From NCBI GenBank assembly GCA_025965435.1, contig JAOPWZ010000096.1, forward strand, positions 1 to 35,583: a stretch of 35,583 nucleotides of DNA, in the 5' to 3' direction. Position numbers and translations under genes: made by a program. Source of the stretch: Aeromicrobium sp. (GTDB lineage: Bacteria; Actinomycetota; Actinomycetes; Propionibacteriales; Nocardioidaceae). The first letter of the stretch is position 1, and every line of letters starts with the position of its first letter. Of the stretch, positions 1 to 6,205 are shown piece after piece. The notes beneath the pieces are model-generated. The model searched no databases. It saw only the letters and a program-made list of their open reading frames with translations, and had not been told where the DNA came from.

Positions 1-218
1 CGTCCCACCCTTCCGACCCGTCCCCCGCGGACCGCAAGGGCGCCGAGCACTGGCTCGACCTGGGTGCCGATCTCATCAGCTTCGGACGCGCGTTCCTGGC
101 CAATCCCGACCTGGTGGAGCGCCTGCGGGCAGATCTGCCGCTGGACGAGGCCGACCTCGACACGTACTACCAGGGCGGCGACACCGGCTACCTGACGTAC
201 GGCAGCTACCGGCACTGA
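1..218 (+). CDS. Old Yellow Enzyme-family NADH:flavin oxidoreductase, C-terminal fragment
   Basis: Only the last 71 codons are inside the window; the reading frame runs from base 3 to a TGA at 216-218 and the start lies upstream of the window. The visible part carries the OYE-family signature GADLISFGRAFLANPDLVERL, the C-terminal end of the FMN-binding TIM barrel, where the phosphate of FMN is bound and the strand after GAD is followed by a conserved Gly-Arg. The tail with PLDEADLDTYY and GDTGYLTY is typical of NemA/OYE alkene reductases, which reduce activated C=C bonds using NAD(P)H. The substrate cannot be inferred because the active-site His/Asn and Tyr lie outside. The downstream gene is separated by a hairpin, so the two are probably not co-transcribed. 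Confidence 0.85.
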   Translation, partial: SHPSDPSPADRKGAEHWLDLGADLISFGRAFLANPDLVERLRADLPLDEADLDTYYQGGDTGYLTYGSYRH

Positions 219-278
219 CCGGTGGGCGCAACCGGGTTTCCGACCCCGGGCGCCGGGTAAGTCACCTCCACAACACCT

Positions 279-303
279 GGGCGGCCGTCCTGGACGGCCG
301 CCC
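279..303 (+). terminator. Perfect inverted repeat, likely terminator of the OYE gene
   Basis: Two 12-base arms (279-290 and 292-303, GGGCGGCCGTCC and its complement) flank a single T. In RNA this makes a GC-only stem with a tight loop. It has no following U-tract, as is common for actinobacterial terminators. It overlaps by two bases a second possible hairpin, CCTCC 302-306 with GGAGG 314-318, so the two cannot form fully together. Confidence 0.45.
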
Positions 304-325
304 TCCGCATTCTGGAGGCACGCAC

Positions 326-352
326 ATGAAGCAGGTTTCGAACCATGGCTGA
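326..352 (+). other. Possible eight-codon leader ORF overlapping the yihY start
   Basis: ATG at 326 is preceded by GGAGG (314-318) at a normal spacing and reads MKQVSNHG before TGA at 350-352. It overlaps, in another frame, the ATG at 345 of the YihY gene, which itself has only a weak Shine-Dalgarno sequence. Translation of the short ORF could deliver ribosomes to the main start by coupling. This is a sequence observation only; no codon evidence can exist for so short a frame. Confidence 0.35.
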
Positions 353-1433
353 CAACGACCAGTCGGTCAGCGACCAGTCGGTCAGCGACGAGGCAGCGGT
401 CAACGCCCCCCACCCCGACGACGACCGCAAGCCCGACTCCCCCGCCGATCTGCACAAGAGATCGTGGTTCTACATCGTCAAGAAGACGCTGCGGGAGTTC
501 TCCAAGGACCAGTGCACCGACATTGCCGCCGCCCTCACGTACTACGCGGTGCTGGCGCTGTTCCCCGCACTGGTGGCCCTCGTGTCACTGCTGGGCGTCT
601 TCGGCCAGGGCCAGGCCACGGTCGACTCGCTGCTCACGATCGTCGACCAGGTGGGCCCGTCGTCCGCAGTCGACACGCTCCGGCCGACGATCGAGCGGCT
701 GACCGCGGCGGAGGGGGCCGGGATCGCCCTGATCGTCGGTCTGCTCGGCGCGCTGTGGTCGGCGTCGGGCTACGTGGGCGCGTTCGGTCGGGCCATGAAC
801 CGCATCTACGAGGTCAGTGAGGGCCGGCCGATCTGGAAGCTGCGTCCGACCCAGCTGCTGGTCACCCTGTTCTCGATCGTCCTGGTCGCGATCGCGGCCG
901 GCGCGCTGGTGCTGACCGGACCGGTGGCCGAAGCCGTCGGCGACCAGATCGGCCTGGGCTCGACCGCCATCATGATCTGGGACATCGCGAAGTGGCCGGT
1001 GCTGCTGGGCGTCGTCGTCGTGATCGTGGCCGTGCTCTACTACGTGACGCCCAACGTCAAGCAGCCCAAGTTCCGTTGGATCAGCATCGGTGCCGTCTTC
1101 GCGATCGTCGTGTGGATCCTGGCCTCGGTCGCGTTCGGTCTCTACGTGTCGATGTTCGCGAGCTACGACAAGACCTACGGATCGCTGGCGGGTGTCATCG
1201 TCTTCCTGCTGTGGCTGTGGCTGACCAACCTGGCGCTGTTGTTCGGCGCCGAGCTCGACGCCGAGCTGGAACGTGGCCGTCAGCTGCAGGCCGGCATCGA
1301 GGCGGAGGAGACCATCCAGCTGCCCCCGCGCGACACCCGCAACATCAAGAAGGCCCAGAAGAAGCACGAGAAGGACGTGGCCGACGGCCGGGACATCCGC
1401 CGGACCGCCGGACGCGATCAGGACGACCAGTAG
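345..1433 (+). CDS. YihY/BrkB family inner membrane protein
   Basis: The 362-residue protein has a hydrophilic Asp/Ser-rich N-terminus (about 45 residues), then about six hydrophobic segments (roughly residues 68-90, 128-148, 170-193, 210-230, 245-270 and 278-300) and a charged Arg/Lys/Asp tail. The stretch with FSKDQCTDIAAALTYYAVLA ahead of the first membrane segment, and a later Tyr-rich segment VLYYVTPNVKQPKFRW, are hallmarks of the YihY/BrkB family. The family was once called ribonuclease BN, a name now considered wrong; its molecular role is not settled, with transport or envelope functions proposed. The N-terminus holds a tandem DQSVS repeat. Start at 345 was chosen because the alternative ATG at 326 runs into a stop. 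Gene neighbours give no functional link; a strong hairpin follows. Confidence 0.9.
   Translation: MADNDQSVSDQSVSDEAAVNAPHPDDDRKPDSPADLHKRSWFYIVKKTLREFSKDQCTDIAAALTYYAVLALFPALVALVSLLGVFGQGQATVDSLLTIVDQVGPSSAVDTLRPTIERLTAAEGAGIALIVGLLGALWSASGYVGAFGRAMNRIYEVSEGRPIWKLRPTQLLVTLFSIVLVAIAAGALVLTGPVAEAVGDQIGLGSTAIMIWDIAKWPVLLGVVVVIVAVLYYVTPNVKQPKFRWISIGAVFAIVVWILASVAFGLYVSMFASYDKTYGSLAGVIVFLLWLWLTNLALLFGAELDAELERGRQLQAGIEAEETIQLPPRDTRNIKKAQKKHEKDVADGRDIRRTAGRDQDDQ
357..386 (+). repeat. 15-bp tandem duplication inside yihY
   Basis: GACCAGTCGGTCAGC occurs twice head to tail (357-371, 372-386), giving DQSVSDQSVS in the hydrophilic N-terminus. The unit is in frame, so copy number could vary without breaking the gene. 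Confidence 0.9.
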
Positions 1434-1458
1434 TCGCCGCCTGGCCACGCCCGAGAAT

Positions 1459-1498
1459 GCTGCCAGGCCCCGCCTTGTCGAACACCGGGCCTGGCAGC
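1459..1498 (+). terminator. Strong hairpin after yihY
   Basis: Twelve-base complementary arms GCTGCCAGGCCC (1459-1470) and GGGCCTGGCAGC (1487-1498) enclose a 16-base loop. A second small hairpin, CGCCCC/GGGGCG at 1514-1528, follows. Together they probably end yihY transcription and insulate the downstream cassette; a promoter for that cassette must then lie in the short stretch before 1557, but I see no convincing one. Confidence 0.6.
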
Positions 1499-1556
1499 AG
1501 ACTGTACGAAGGTCGCCCCTCCGGGGCGGCCTGCCACTTCGCACACAGGAGGACGC

Positions 1557-1802
1557 ATGACGACCACTCCCGATGGACCGCTCGGCGACGACGACATGAC
1601 CACCAGCCCGGTCGGCGGCACGACACCCCCCGGCGGGGACGCTGACGGGACGGACGGCGGCGACGCCGACGGCACCGACGGCGACGCCACGGACACCACC
1701 GACGGCGACACCACGGACTCCGACGGAACGGACTCCGACGGCACCGACGGCGACGCCACGGATGGCGACGCCACCGACACGACGGACGGCGACGCGTCCT
1801 GA
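1557..1802 (+). CDS. Asp-rich repeat peptide, possible oxygenase substrate
   Basis: The 81-residue product has 25 Asp residues and otherwise almost only Gly, Thr, Ala, Ser and Pro. It has no Lys, Arg, His, Glu, Cys or aromatic residue. After a short leader-like N-terminus (to about residue 27) it consists of variations of DGT-DGDAT-DTT units. There is a strong AGGAGG at 1547-1552 four bases before ATG, and the stop lies two bases before the GTG of the JmjC-type oxygenase gene, so the two are almost certainly co-translated. No signal peptide or membrane segment is visible. The acidic GD-rich repeats might bind Ca2+, or serve as substrate for Asp hydroxylation by the next gene; both are inference. 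The strong RBS and coupling argue against a chance ORF. I know no named family for it. Confidence 0.7.
   Translation: MTTTPDGPLGDDDMTTSPVGGTTPPGGDADGTDGGDADGTDGDATDTTDGDTTDSDGTDSDGTDGDATDGDATDTTDGDAS
1636..1799 (+). repeat. Degenerate GAC-rich tandem repeat coding DGT/DGDAT units
   Basis: The repeated DNA is built from GACGGCACC, GACGGCGAC and GCCACGGAC blocks in varying order, all in the frame of the Asp-rich peptide. Synonymous differences between units suggest the peptide repeat is conserved rather than newly duplicated. Confidence 0.75.
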
Positions 1803-1804
1803 CC

Positions 1805-2935
1805 GTGCCCGGTTCCGCGCTCGACCTGCTCAGCGGTGACGCCCAGACCTTCCTCGCGAAGGTCTGGGCGTCCCAGGTCCACCTGCATCGCGCCAGCCCC
1901 GACGAGCTGACCGGGCTGTTGTCCGTGGACGACGTCGACACGCTGCTCACGTCGTCCGCGATCCGCACCCCCTCCATCCGCCTCGCGCAGGACGGTGCCG
2001 TGCTGCCCGAGTCGTCGTACACCCGCGGCGCGACGCTCGCCGGCAAGCCACTGACCGGCCTGGTCGACGCTCGCAAGGCGCTCGCCCTGTTCGACGGCGG
2101 CGCGACCATCGTCCTGCAGGGGCTGCACCGCTACTGGCTGCCGATCACCCGACTCGTCGCCGAGCTCGAGCTCGAGCTCGGGCACCCGTGCCAGGCCAAC
2201 GCCTACCTCACCCCGCCGGGCGCGCAGGGCTTCGATGTTCACTCCGACTCCCACGACGTGTTCGTGTTCCAGACGGCCGGCTCCAAGCAGTGGGAGGTCC
2301 ACGGAGCCGCCGGCGTCGAGAACGTCCTCCTCGAGCCCGGGCTGTCGATGTACCTGCCTACCGGCACCCCGCACGCGGCCCGTGCCCAGGACACGGTCTC
2401 GCTGCACGTCACGATCGGCATCAACCAGCTCACGTGGCGCGGGCTGGTCGAGCGCAGCGTGGCCGACGTCGTGGCCGGTGTGCCCGACCAGCACCTGCCG
2501 GCCGGCTACCTGGACGACCCGGCCGAGCTCGCCGACGAGCTCGCCCACCGGCTGGAGACACTGGCGGCACAGATCCGCGGAGTCGACGCGAACGCCGCGG
2601 TCGAGGCCGAGGTGCGCCGCTTCCTGACCAGCCGCAGCCCCCGACTGGCGGGCGGTCTGCGCGACGTCCTGGCTGCCGGCACCATCGCCGACGACACCCG
2701 GTTGCGCCGCCGCCCCGGCCATCCGTGCGTGCTGCTCGCGCGCGGCGACCGGCTCGACGTGCTGCTCGGCGACCGTTGGGTCGACATGCCCGCGTGGCTG
2801 CGACCCGCCCTGGAGGGGCTGCGCACCCGCCGCGAGCTCGTCCCCGGCGACCTCGCAAACCACCTCGACCCGCAGAGCCGGCTCGTGCTCTGCCGTCGCC
2901 TCGTCCGGGAAGGACTGCTCGAGGTCGTTTCGTGA
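1805..2935 (+). CDS. JmjC/cupin-type Fe(II)/2-oxoglutarate oxygenase
   Basis: The 376-residue protein belongs to the Cupin_4/JmjC-like group that includes the ribosomal oxygenase YcfD/RoxA. A facial triad is visible: H146 and D148 in the HSD motif (FDVHSDSHDVFVFQ) and H190 in LPTGTPHAA. K161 (GSKQWEV) sits where these enzymes usually bind 2-oxoglutarate. The double-stranded beta-helix core spans about residues 95-210, followed by an alpha-helical region and a C-terminal winged-helix-like part (about 300-376), as in RoxA-type dimers. Family members hydroxylate protein side chains, so the Asp-rich repeat peptide encoded two bases upstream is an obvious candidate substrate. GTG at 1805 is the start; no own RBS is seen, consistent with coupling. 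Its stop overlaps the start of the next gene. Confidence 0.85.
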   Translation: MPGSALDLLSGDAQTFLAKVWASQVHLHRASPDELTGLLSVDDVDTLLTSSAIRTPSIRLAQDGAVLPESSYTRGATLAGKPLTGLVDARKALALFDGGATIVLQGLHRYWLPITRLVAELELELGHPCQANAYLTPPGAQGFDVHSDSHDVFVFQTAGSKQWEVHGAAGVENVLLEPGLSMYLPTGTPHAARAQDTVSLHVTIGINQLTWRGLVERSVADVVAGVPDQHLPAGYLDDPAELADELAHRLETLAAQIRGVDANAAVEAEVRRFLTSRSPRLAGGLRDVLAAGTIADDTRLRRRPGHPCVLLARGDRLDVLLGDRWVDMPAWLRPALEGLRTRRELVPGDLANHLDPQSRLVLCRRLVREGLLEVVS

Positions 2936-3840
2936 CGTCGCGCGATCCCGCGTTCCGCTGCTCGACGGCCAGCGCGCTGCGCGACGAGCCCGTGACCGGG
3001 ACGGCGTCCACCGTGCGGGCCTTCCTGCTGATCGAGCATCCGGGCCCCTGGGGTGTCAACGCCCTGCGTGACGCCCGCCTGCCCGACGGGCTGGGCGACT
3101 CGCTGGCCCGGGCAGCCTCGGCCGCGCGGGTCCGTCCGCTGCTCGTGCGCCGTCCGGACCGCGCCAACCGTCCGGACACCACGCGGGTGTTCGCTGCCTT
3201 CGCGCACCCGACGCGACCCTGGCTCGAGACCACGGTGCTGCCGGACCTGCACCAGCTGCTCGACCTCGACCTGACGGCCCTGGGTGCGGGCCGCTCCCCC
3301 GGCCTGACGCCGTCCGACGCGACGATCTTCTGCGTGTGCACCCACGGCCGCCACGACGCGTGCTGTGCCGAGCGTGGTCGTCCAGTGGCCACGGCCCTCG
3401 CGGCTGCGCACCCCGACGACACTTGGGAGGTCTCGCACATCGGCGGCGACCGCTTCGCGGGCAACATGCTGGTGCTGCCCCACGGCCTGTATTACGGGCG
3501 CCTGGACGCCGAGTCGTCGCTGGCGGTCGCCGAGGCCCAGGCCGCCGGGAGGCTCGACCTGGACCACCTGCGCGGACGCTCGTCCTTAGCGATGCCCGTC
3601 CAGTTCGCGGAGATTGCCCTGCGCCGGCACCTGGACGAGACCCGTGTCGACGCGGTGCGTCTGGCGTCACGCCGGGTGACCGACGACATGACGGACGCGG
3701 TGTTCGTCGTCGGTGACACCCGGTGGGCGGTGCAGGTCCGCACCGCACCCGGCGCCGAGCTGCGTCAGCTCACCTGCCGGGCCACCCGCGACAACCCGGT
3801 GCCCCTGCACGAGCTGGTGGGCATCGCACCGGTGGACTGA
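2932..3840 (+). CDS. Sucrase/ferredoxin-like (Suc_Fer) thioredoxin-fold protein
   Basis: The 302-residue product starts at GTG 2932, overlapping the JmjC gene stop in a GTGA. It matches the sucrase/ferredoxin-like family: the Cys/His cluster C134-V-C136-T-H138 and H141-D-A-C144-C145 followed by EVSHIGGDRFAGNMLVLPHG and YYGRL are the family signature. This is a thioredoxin-like fold thought to carry a 2Fe-2S cluster; the sucrase name is historical. Its strict coupling to an Fe(II) oxygenase suggests a redox or iron-related helper for that enzyme, for instance keeping the iron reduced. That is inference. A longer reading frame extends upstream into the JmjC gene but only by chance GC-rich openness. 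Confidence 0.85.
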   Translation: MTSRDPAFRCSTASALRDEPVTGTASTVRAFLLIEHPGPWGVNALRDARLPDGLGDSLARAASAARVRPLLVRRPDRANRPDTTRVFAAFAHPTRPWLETTVLPDLHQLLDLDLTALGAGRSPGLTPSDATIFCVCTHGRHDACCAERGRPVATALAAAHPDDTWEVSHIGGDRFAGNMLVLPHGLYYGRLDAESSLAVAEAQAAGRLDLDHLRGRSSLAMPVQFAEIALRRHLDETRVDAVRLASRRVTDDMTDAVFVVGDTRWAVQVRTAPGAELRQLTCRATRDNPVPLHELVGIAPVD

Positions 3841-3857
3841 CGTCCACCGGACGCCAC

Positions 3858-3900
3858 TTGTCGACTTGTCGACCGCCGCCCGTTGGATGAAGGCGGACGG
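3858..3900. terminator. Convergent intergenic hairpin and short direct repeat
   Basis: TTGTCGAC is directly repeated (3858-3865, 3866-3873). It is followed by an imperfect stem, CCGCCGCC (3873-3880) with GGCGGACGG (3892-3900). It lies between convergent genes and may stop transcription from both sides; the evidence is weak. Confidence 0.3.
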
Positions 3901-4512
3901 TCAGGCCGCGCCCGACATGGCCGCGTGGACGAACGCCGTGATCAGCTTCTCGTCCTTGACCCCCCGGGCCACCTCGACTCCACTGGAGACATCGACTCCC
4001 CACGGCCTGGCCGAACGGACCGCGTCAGCCACGTTGTCGGGCGAGAGCCCGCCGGCGAGGAGCCACTTCCCCGCCGGGGCGGCGCCCGCCAACGACGACA
4101 GGTCCCATCGGTCCCCCGACCCGGCGTCGGGCGAGTCGAGGAGCAGCATCTCCTCGCCCCACGCACCCGTCATGAGCGGTGGGTCGTGGTCCAGCGAGGT
4201 GGCGCGCCACACCCGGGGTGTCGCCTCGAGGGCCTCGGCGAAGTCGTCGGGTCCGTAGGCGGGCCCGTGCAGCTGCAGGACGTCGAATCCGAGCCGGTGT
4301 GCCGTCGCGGCCGCCTCGGCCGCCGGCAGGTCGTTCACGACGAGCACCGTGTCCGCCCGGCCGTCGACCGCTGCGATCACCGCTCTCGCCTCGTCATCGG
4401 TGGCCCGGCGCGCGCTCGTCCGGTTCATCACCACACCGACGGCGTGCGCTCCGGCGGCCACGGCCGCGCGGGCGTGCTGGGGGTCCCGCAGGCCGCAGAT
4501 CTTGACGTACAT
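3901..4512 (-). CDS. trpF: Phosphoribosylanthranilate isomerase
   Basis: The 203-residue TIM barrel has the family motif at its N-terminus (VKICGLRD, catalytic Cys6 in KICG), the LQLHG strand, LLDSPDAGSGDRWDLSSL, the LLAGGLSPDNV phosphate-binding segment and GVDVSSGVE near the C-terminus with the catalytic Asp. TrpF converts N-(5-phosphoribosyl)anthranilate to CdRP in tryptophan synthesis. The second-strand motif usually GFVFxxxSPR is altered to GVVMNRTSARR, so the enzyme is divergent. It lies 26 bases behind the LacI-type gene on the same strand and not among trp genes. Many actinobacteria use PriA (HisA/TrpF bifunctional) instead, so its role here is open. An RBS-like GAGAGGA precedes the ATG. 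Confidence 0.85.
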   Translation of the reverse strand: MYVKICGLRDPQHARAAVAAGAHAVGVVMNRTSARRATDDEARAVIAAVDGRADTVLVVNDLPAAEAAATAHRLGFDVLQLHGPAYGPDDFAEALEATPRVWRATSLDHDPPLMTGAWGEEMLLLDSPDAGSGDRWDLSSLAGAAPAGKWLLAGGLSPDNVADAVRSARPWGVDVSSGVEVARGVKDEKLITAFVHAAMSGAA

Positions 4513-4538
4513 GCCGCGATCCTCTCAGGCGACGCCGC

Positions 4539-5537
4539 TCAGCCGCGCGCGGCCCGGCGCGCTCCCGATGAGCCGCGCAGCACCAGCTCCGTGGGGAGGA
4601 CCACCTGCGGCGGGTCGAGGCCCCGGGTCGTGCCGGCGGCCTGGAGGAGGATCTCGACGGCGGCCCGCCCGACGTCGGCGTGCGGTCCGCCCAGCGTCGT
4701 GAGCGAGGGAGTGCACAGGTCGGCGGCGAAGATGTTGTCGAACCCGACGACGCTCACGTCGTCGGGCACGCGCACCCCTCGCTGGGCGAGTCGCTGCACG
4801 ACTCCGATGGCCAGGAGGTCGTTGTGGGCCACGACGGCGGTGGCCCCGCTGTTGATGGCCGCGTCGGCAGCGGCACCTCCTTGCGTGACCTTCGGCGTGA
4901 ACGGGCCGATGCGTCGCGCCCCGATGCCCAAGGCGAGCGCCGCCGACCGCAGCGCGCCCCACCGTGTCGCCGCCATCCACGAGTTGCGGGGGCCGCCGAG
5001 ATACACGAGATCGGTGTGCCCGAGCGAGGCCAGGTGCTCGACGATCTGGTGACACCCCCGCACGTGGTCGAGCACGACGCTGGCGTGCCCGCGCAGCTCG
5101 CGGTTCATCAGCACCAAGGGACGCTGGTCGGCGATCTGGCGCAGGTTCTCGTCCGGCAGCCTGCTCGCGGCGAGCACGAAGCCGTCGACGGCGGGCGCGA
5201 GCCGTTGGATCTGGTCCCACTCCAGGCGCGGCGACTCCTCGGCGTTGACCAGCACGAGGGTGTACTCCGAGGCCCGGGCCCGCATCTCGGCGCCACGGAT
5301 GAGCTCGAAGTAGTGCGGGTTGGTGATGTCCGAGACGACCATCGCGACGGTGTGGTGCCGCCCCGACAACAGGGCCCGGGCATGCGGGTTGGGCCGGTAT
5401 CCCAGCCGAGAGGCCACCGCGAGCACGTGCTCGCGGGTCGAGGCGCTGACCCGGTTCGGCGAGGAGAAGGCGCGCGACACGGTCGACGTCGCCACCCCCG
5501 CCTCGCGCGCGACGTCATAGATCGTGGGCCCGGACAT
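4539..5537 (-). CDS. LacI/GalR family transcriptional regulator
   Basis: The 332-residue protein begins with a classic LacI DNA-binding domain: PTIYDVAREAGVATSTVSRA (helix-turn-helix) and the hinge-helix region up to GYRPNPHARAL. The periplasmic-binding-protein-like effector domain follows (about 60-332; VAMVVSDITNPHYFELIRG, VVLDHVRGCHQIVEHLASLGH, VSVVGFDNIFAADLCTPSLTT). ATG at 5537 (MSGPTIYDV) is preferred over an upstream in-frame start because LacI proteins begin a few residues before the helix-turn-helix. The gene is divergent from the TRAP/shikimate operon with only 77 bases between the starts, so it is very probably the repressor of that operon, with shikimate, quinate or an intermediate as inducer (inference). 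Confidence 0.9.
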   Translation of the reverse strand: MSGPTIYDVAREAGVATSTVSRAFSSPNRVSASTREHVLAVASRLGYRPNPHARALLSGRHHTVAMVVSDITNPHYFELIRGAEMRARASEYTLVLVNAEESPRLEWDQIQRLAPAVDGFVLAASRLPDENLRQIADQRPLVLMNRELRGHASVVLDHVRGCHQIVEHLASLGHTDLVYLGGPRNSWMAATRWGALRSAALALGIGARRIGPFTPKVTQGGAAADAAINSGATAVVAHNDLLAIGVVQRLAQRGVRVPDDVSVVGFDNIFAADLCTPSLTTLGGPHADVGRAAVEILLQAAGTTRGLDPPQVVLPTELVLRGSSGARRAARG

Positions 5538-5556
5538 GAGCCCACTCAACGCCCGG

Positions 5557-5575
5557 TGGCAACCACATGGCAACC
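5557..5575. promoter_or_regulatory. Candidate LacI-type regulator site (direct repeat)
   Basis: TGGCAACC occurs at 5557-5564 and 5568-5575, exactly 11 bases apart, about one helical turn, directly upstream of the candidate -35 box of the dctQ promoter. LacI proteins usually bind palindromes, so a direct repeat is not the standard form; the position makes it the best operator candidate I see. Confidence 0.35.
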
Positions 5576-5577
5576 CA

Positions 5578-5607
5578 TTGTCATGAGTTTCATCGGCTCC
5601 CTAGTTT
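5578..5607 (+). promoter_or_regulatory. Candidate leaderless promoter of the TRAP/shikimate operon
   Basis: TTGTCA (5578-5583) and TAGTTT (5602-5607) are separated by 18 bases. The GTG of dctQ begins at 5615, seven bases after the -10 box, so the transcript would start at or within a base or two of the start codon. No Shine-Dalgarno is present before this GTG, consistent with a leaderless mRNA as is frequent in actinobacteria. Confidence 0.5.
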
Positions 5608-5614
5608 GTGAGAT

Positions 5615-6205
5615 GTGACCCACGACACAGCACCGACGACCCCGGCCGAGCCGTCCGGCCGGCTGGCGTCCTTCTTCCTGCGACCGCCGCGCTGGCTCGC
5701 CCGGACGATCCGGGTGGCGACGGCGATCGAGCTCGCGATCGGTGTCACGGCGCTCCTGCTGATCTTCTTCCTGGTGCTGATCCAGGTGGGTCAGCGCTAC
5801 CTGCCGGTCGACGGCTGGCCATGGACAGGTGAGCTGGCCCGCTTCTCGCTCGTGTGGCTGACGTTCGCCGTGGCCGGCGTGCTGGTCACGACCGATGCCC
5901 ACATCTCGATCGAGATGGTGGACGGCGTGCGCAACCCGTTGGTACGCCGGGTGGTCCGCGTGGTCGCGTGCCTCGTCGTCGCGGCGGTCGGCGTCGGACT
6001 GACCGCGGAGGCCTGGGCCCTGACGATGGACCAGGGAACCATCAAGTCGCCCGCGATGCAGATGCCCATGTCGTGGCTCTACGCCATCTCGATGATCGGC
6101 TTCGTCAGCACGACGGTGCGGTCCCTCGTGGCCGCGGCGAAGTACGCCGTCCTCGGCGTGCCGGAGCAGACGTACGACGACGTGGTGGGGGTGAGCACGG
6201 TATGA
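5615..6205 (+). CDS. dctQ: TRAP transporter small membrane subunit DctQ
   Basis: The 196-residue membrane protein has four predicted hydrophobic segments (about 30-55, 75-95, 110-130 and 150-172). It carries the DctQ pattern of WPWTGELARFSLVWLTFAV-like residues and a conserved acidic stretch before the third segment (AHISIEMVDGVRNPL). DctQ pairs with DctM to form the membrane part of a tripartite Na+-dependent transporter. The gene overlaps dctM by ATGA and heads an operon with shikimate-converting enzymes. The GTG start seven bases after a -10 box suggests leaderless translation. Confidence 0.9.
   Translation: MTHDTAPTTPAEPSGRLASFFLRPPRWLARTIRVATAIELAIGVTALLLIFFLVLIQVGQRYLPVDGWPWTGELARFSLVWLTFAVAGVLVTTDAHISIEMVDGVRNPLVRRVVRVVACLVVAAVGVGLTAEAWALTMDQGTIKSPAMQMPMSWLYAISMIGFVSTTVRSLVAAAKYAVLGVPEQTYDDVVGVSTV

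Noticed and set aside
1636-1799. CRISPR or satellite array in the GAC-rich repeat
   Set aside because: Units are short, degenerate and keep one reading frame with a strong RBS; there are no spacers of uniform length.
2430-3567. Long minus-strand frames across the JmjC and Suc_Fer genes
   Set aside because: Arg/Ala/Pro-rich translations in two frames, no RBS, and complete overlap with well-identified genes.
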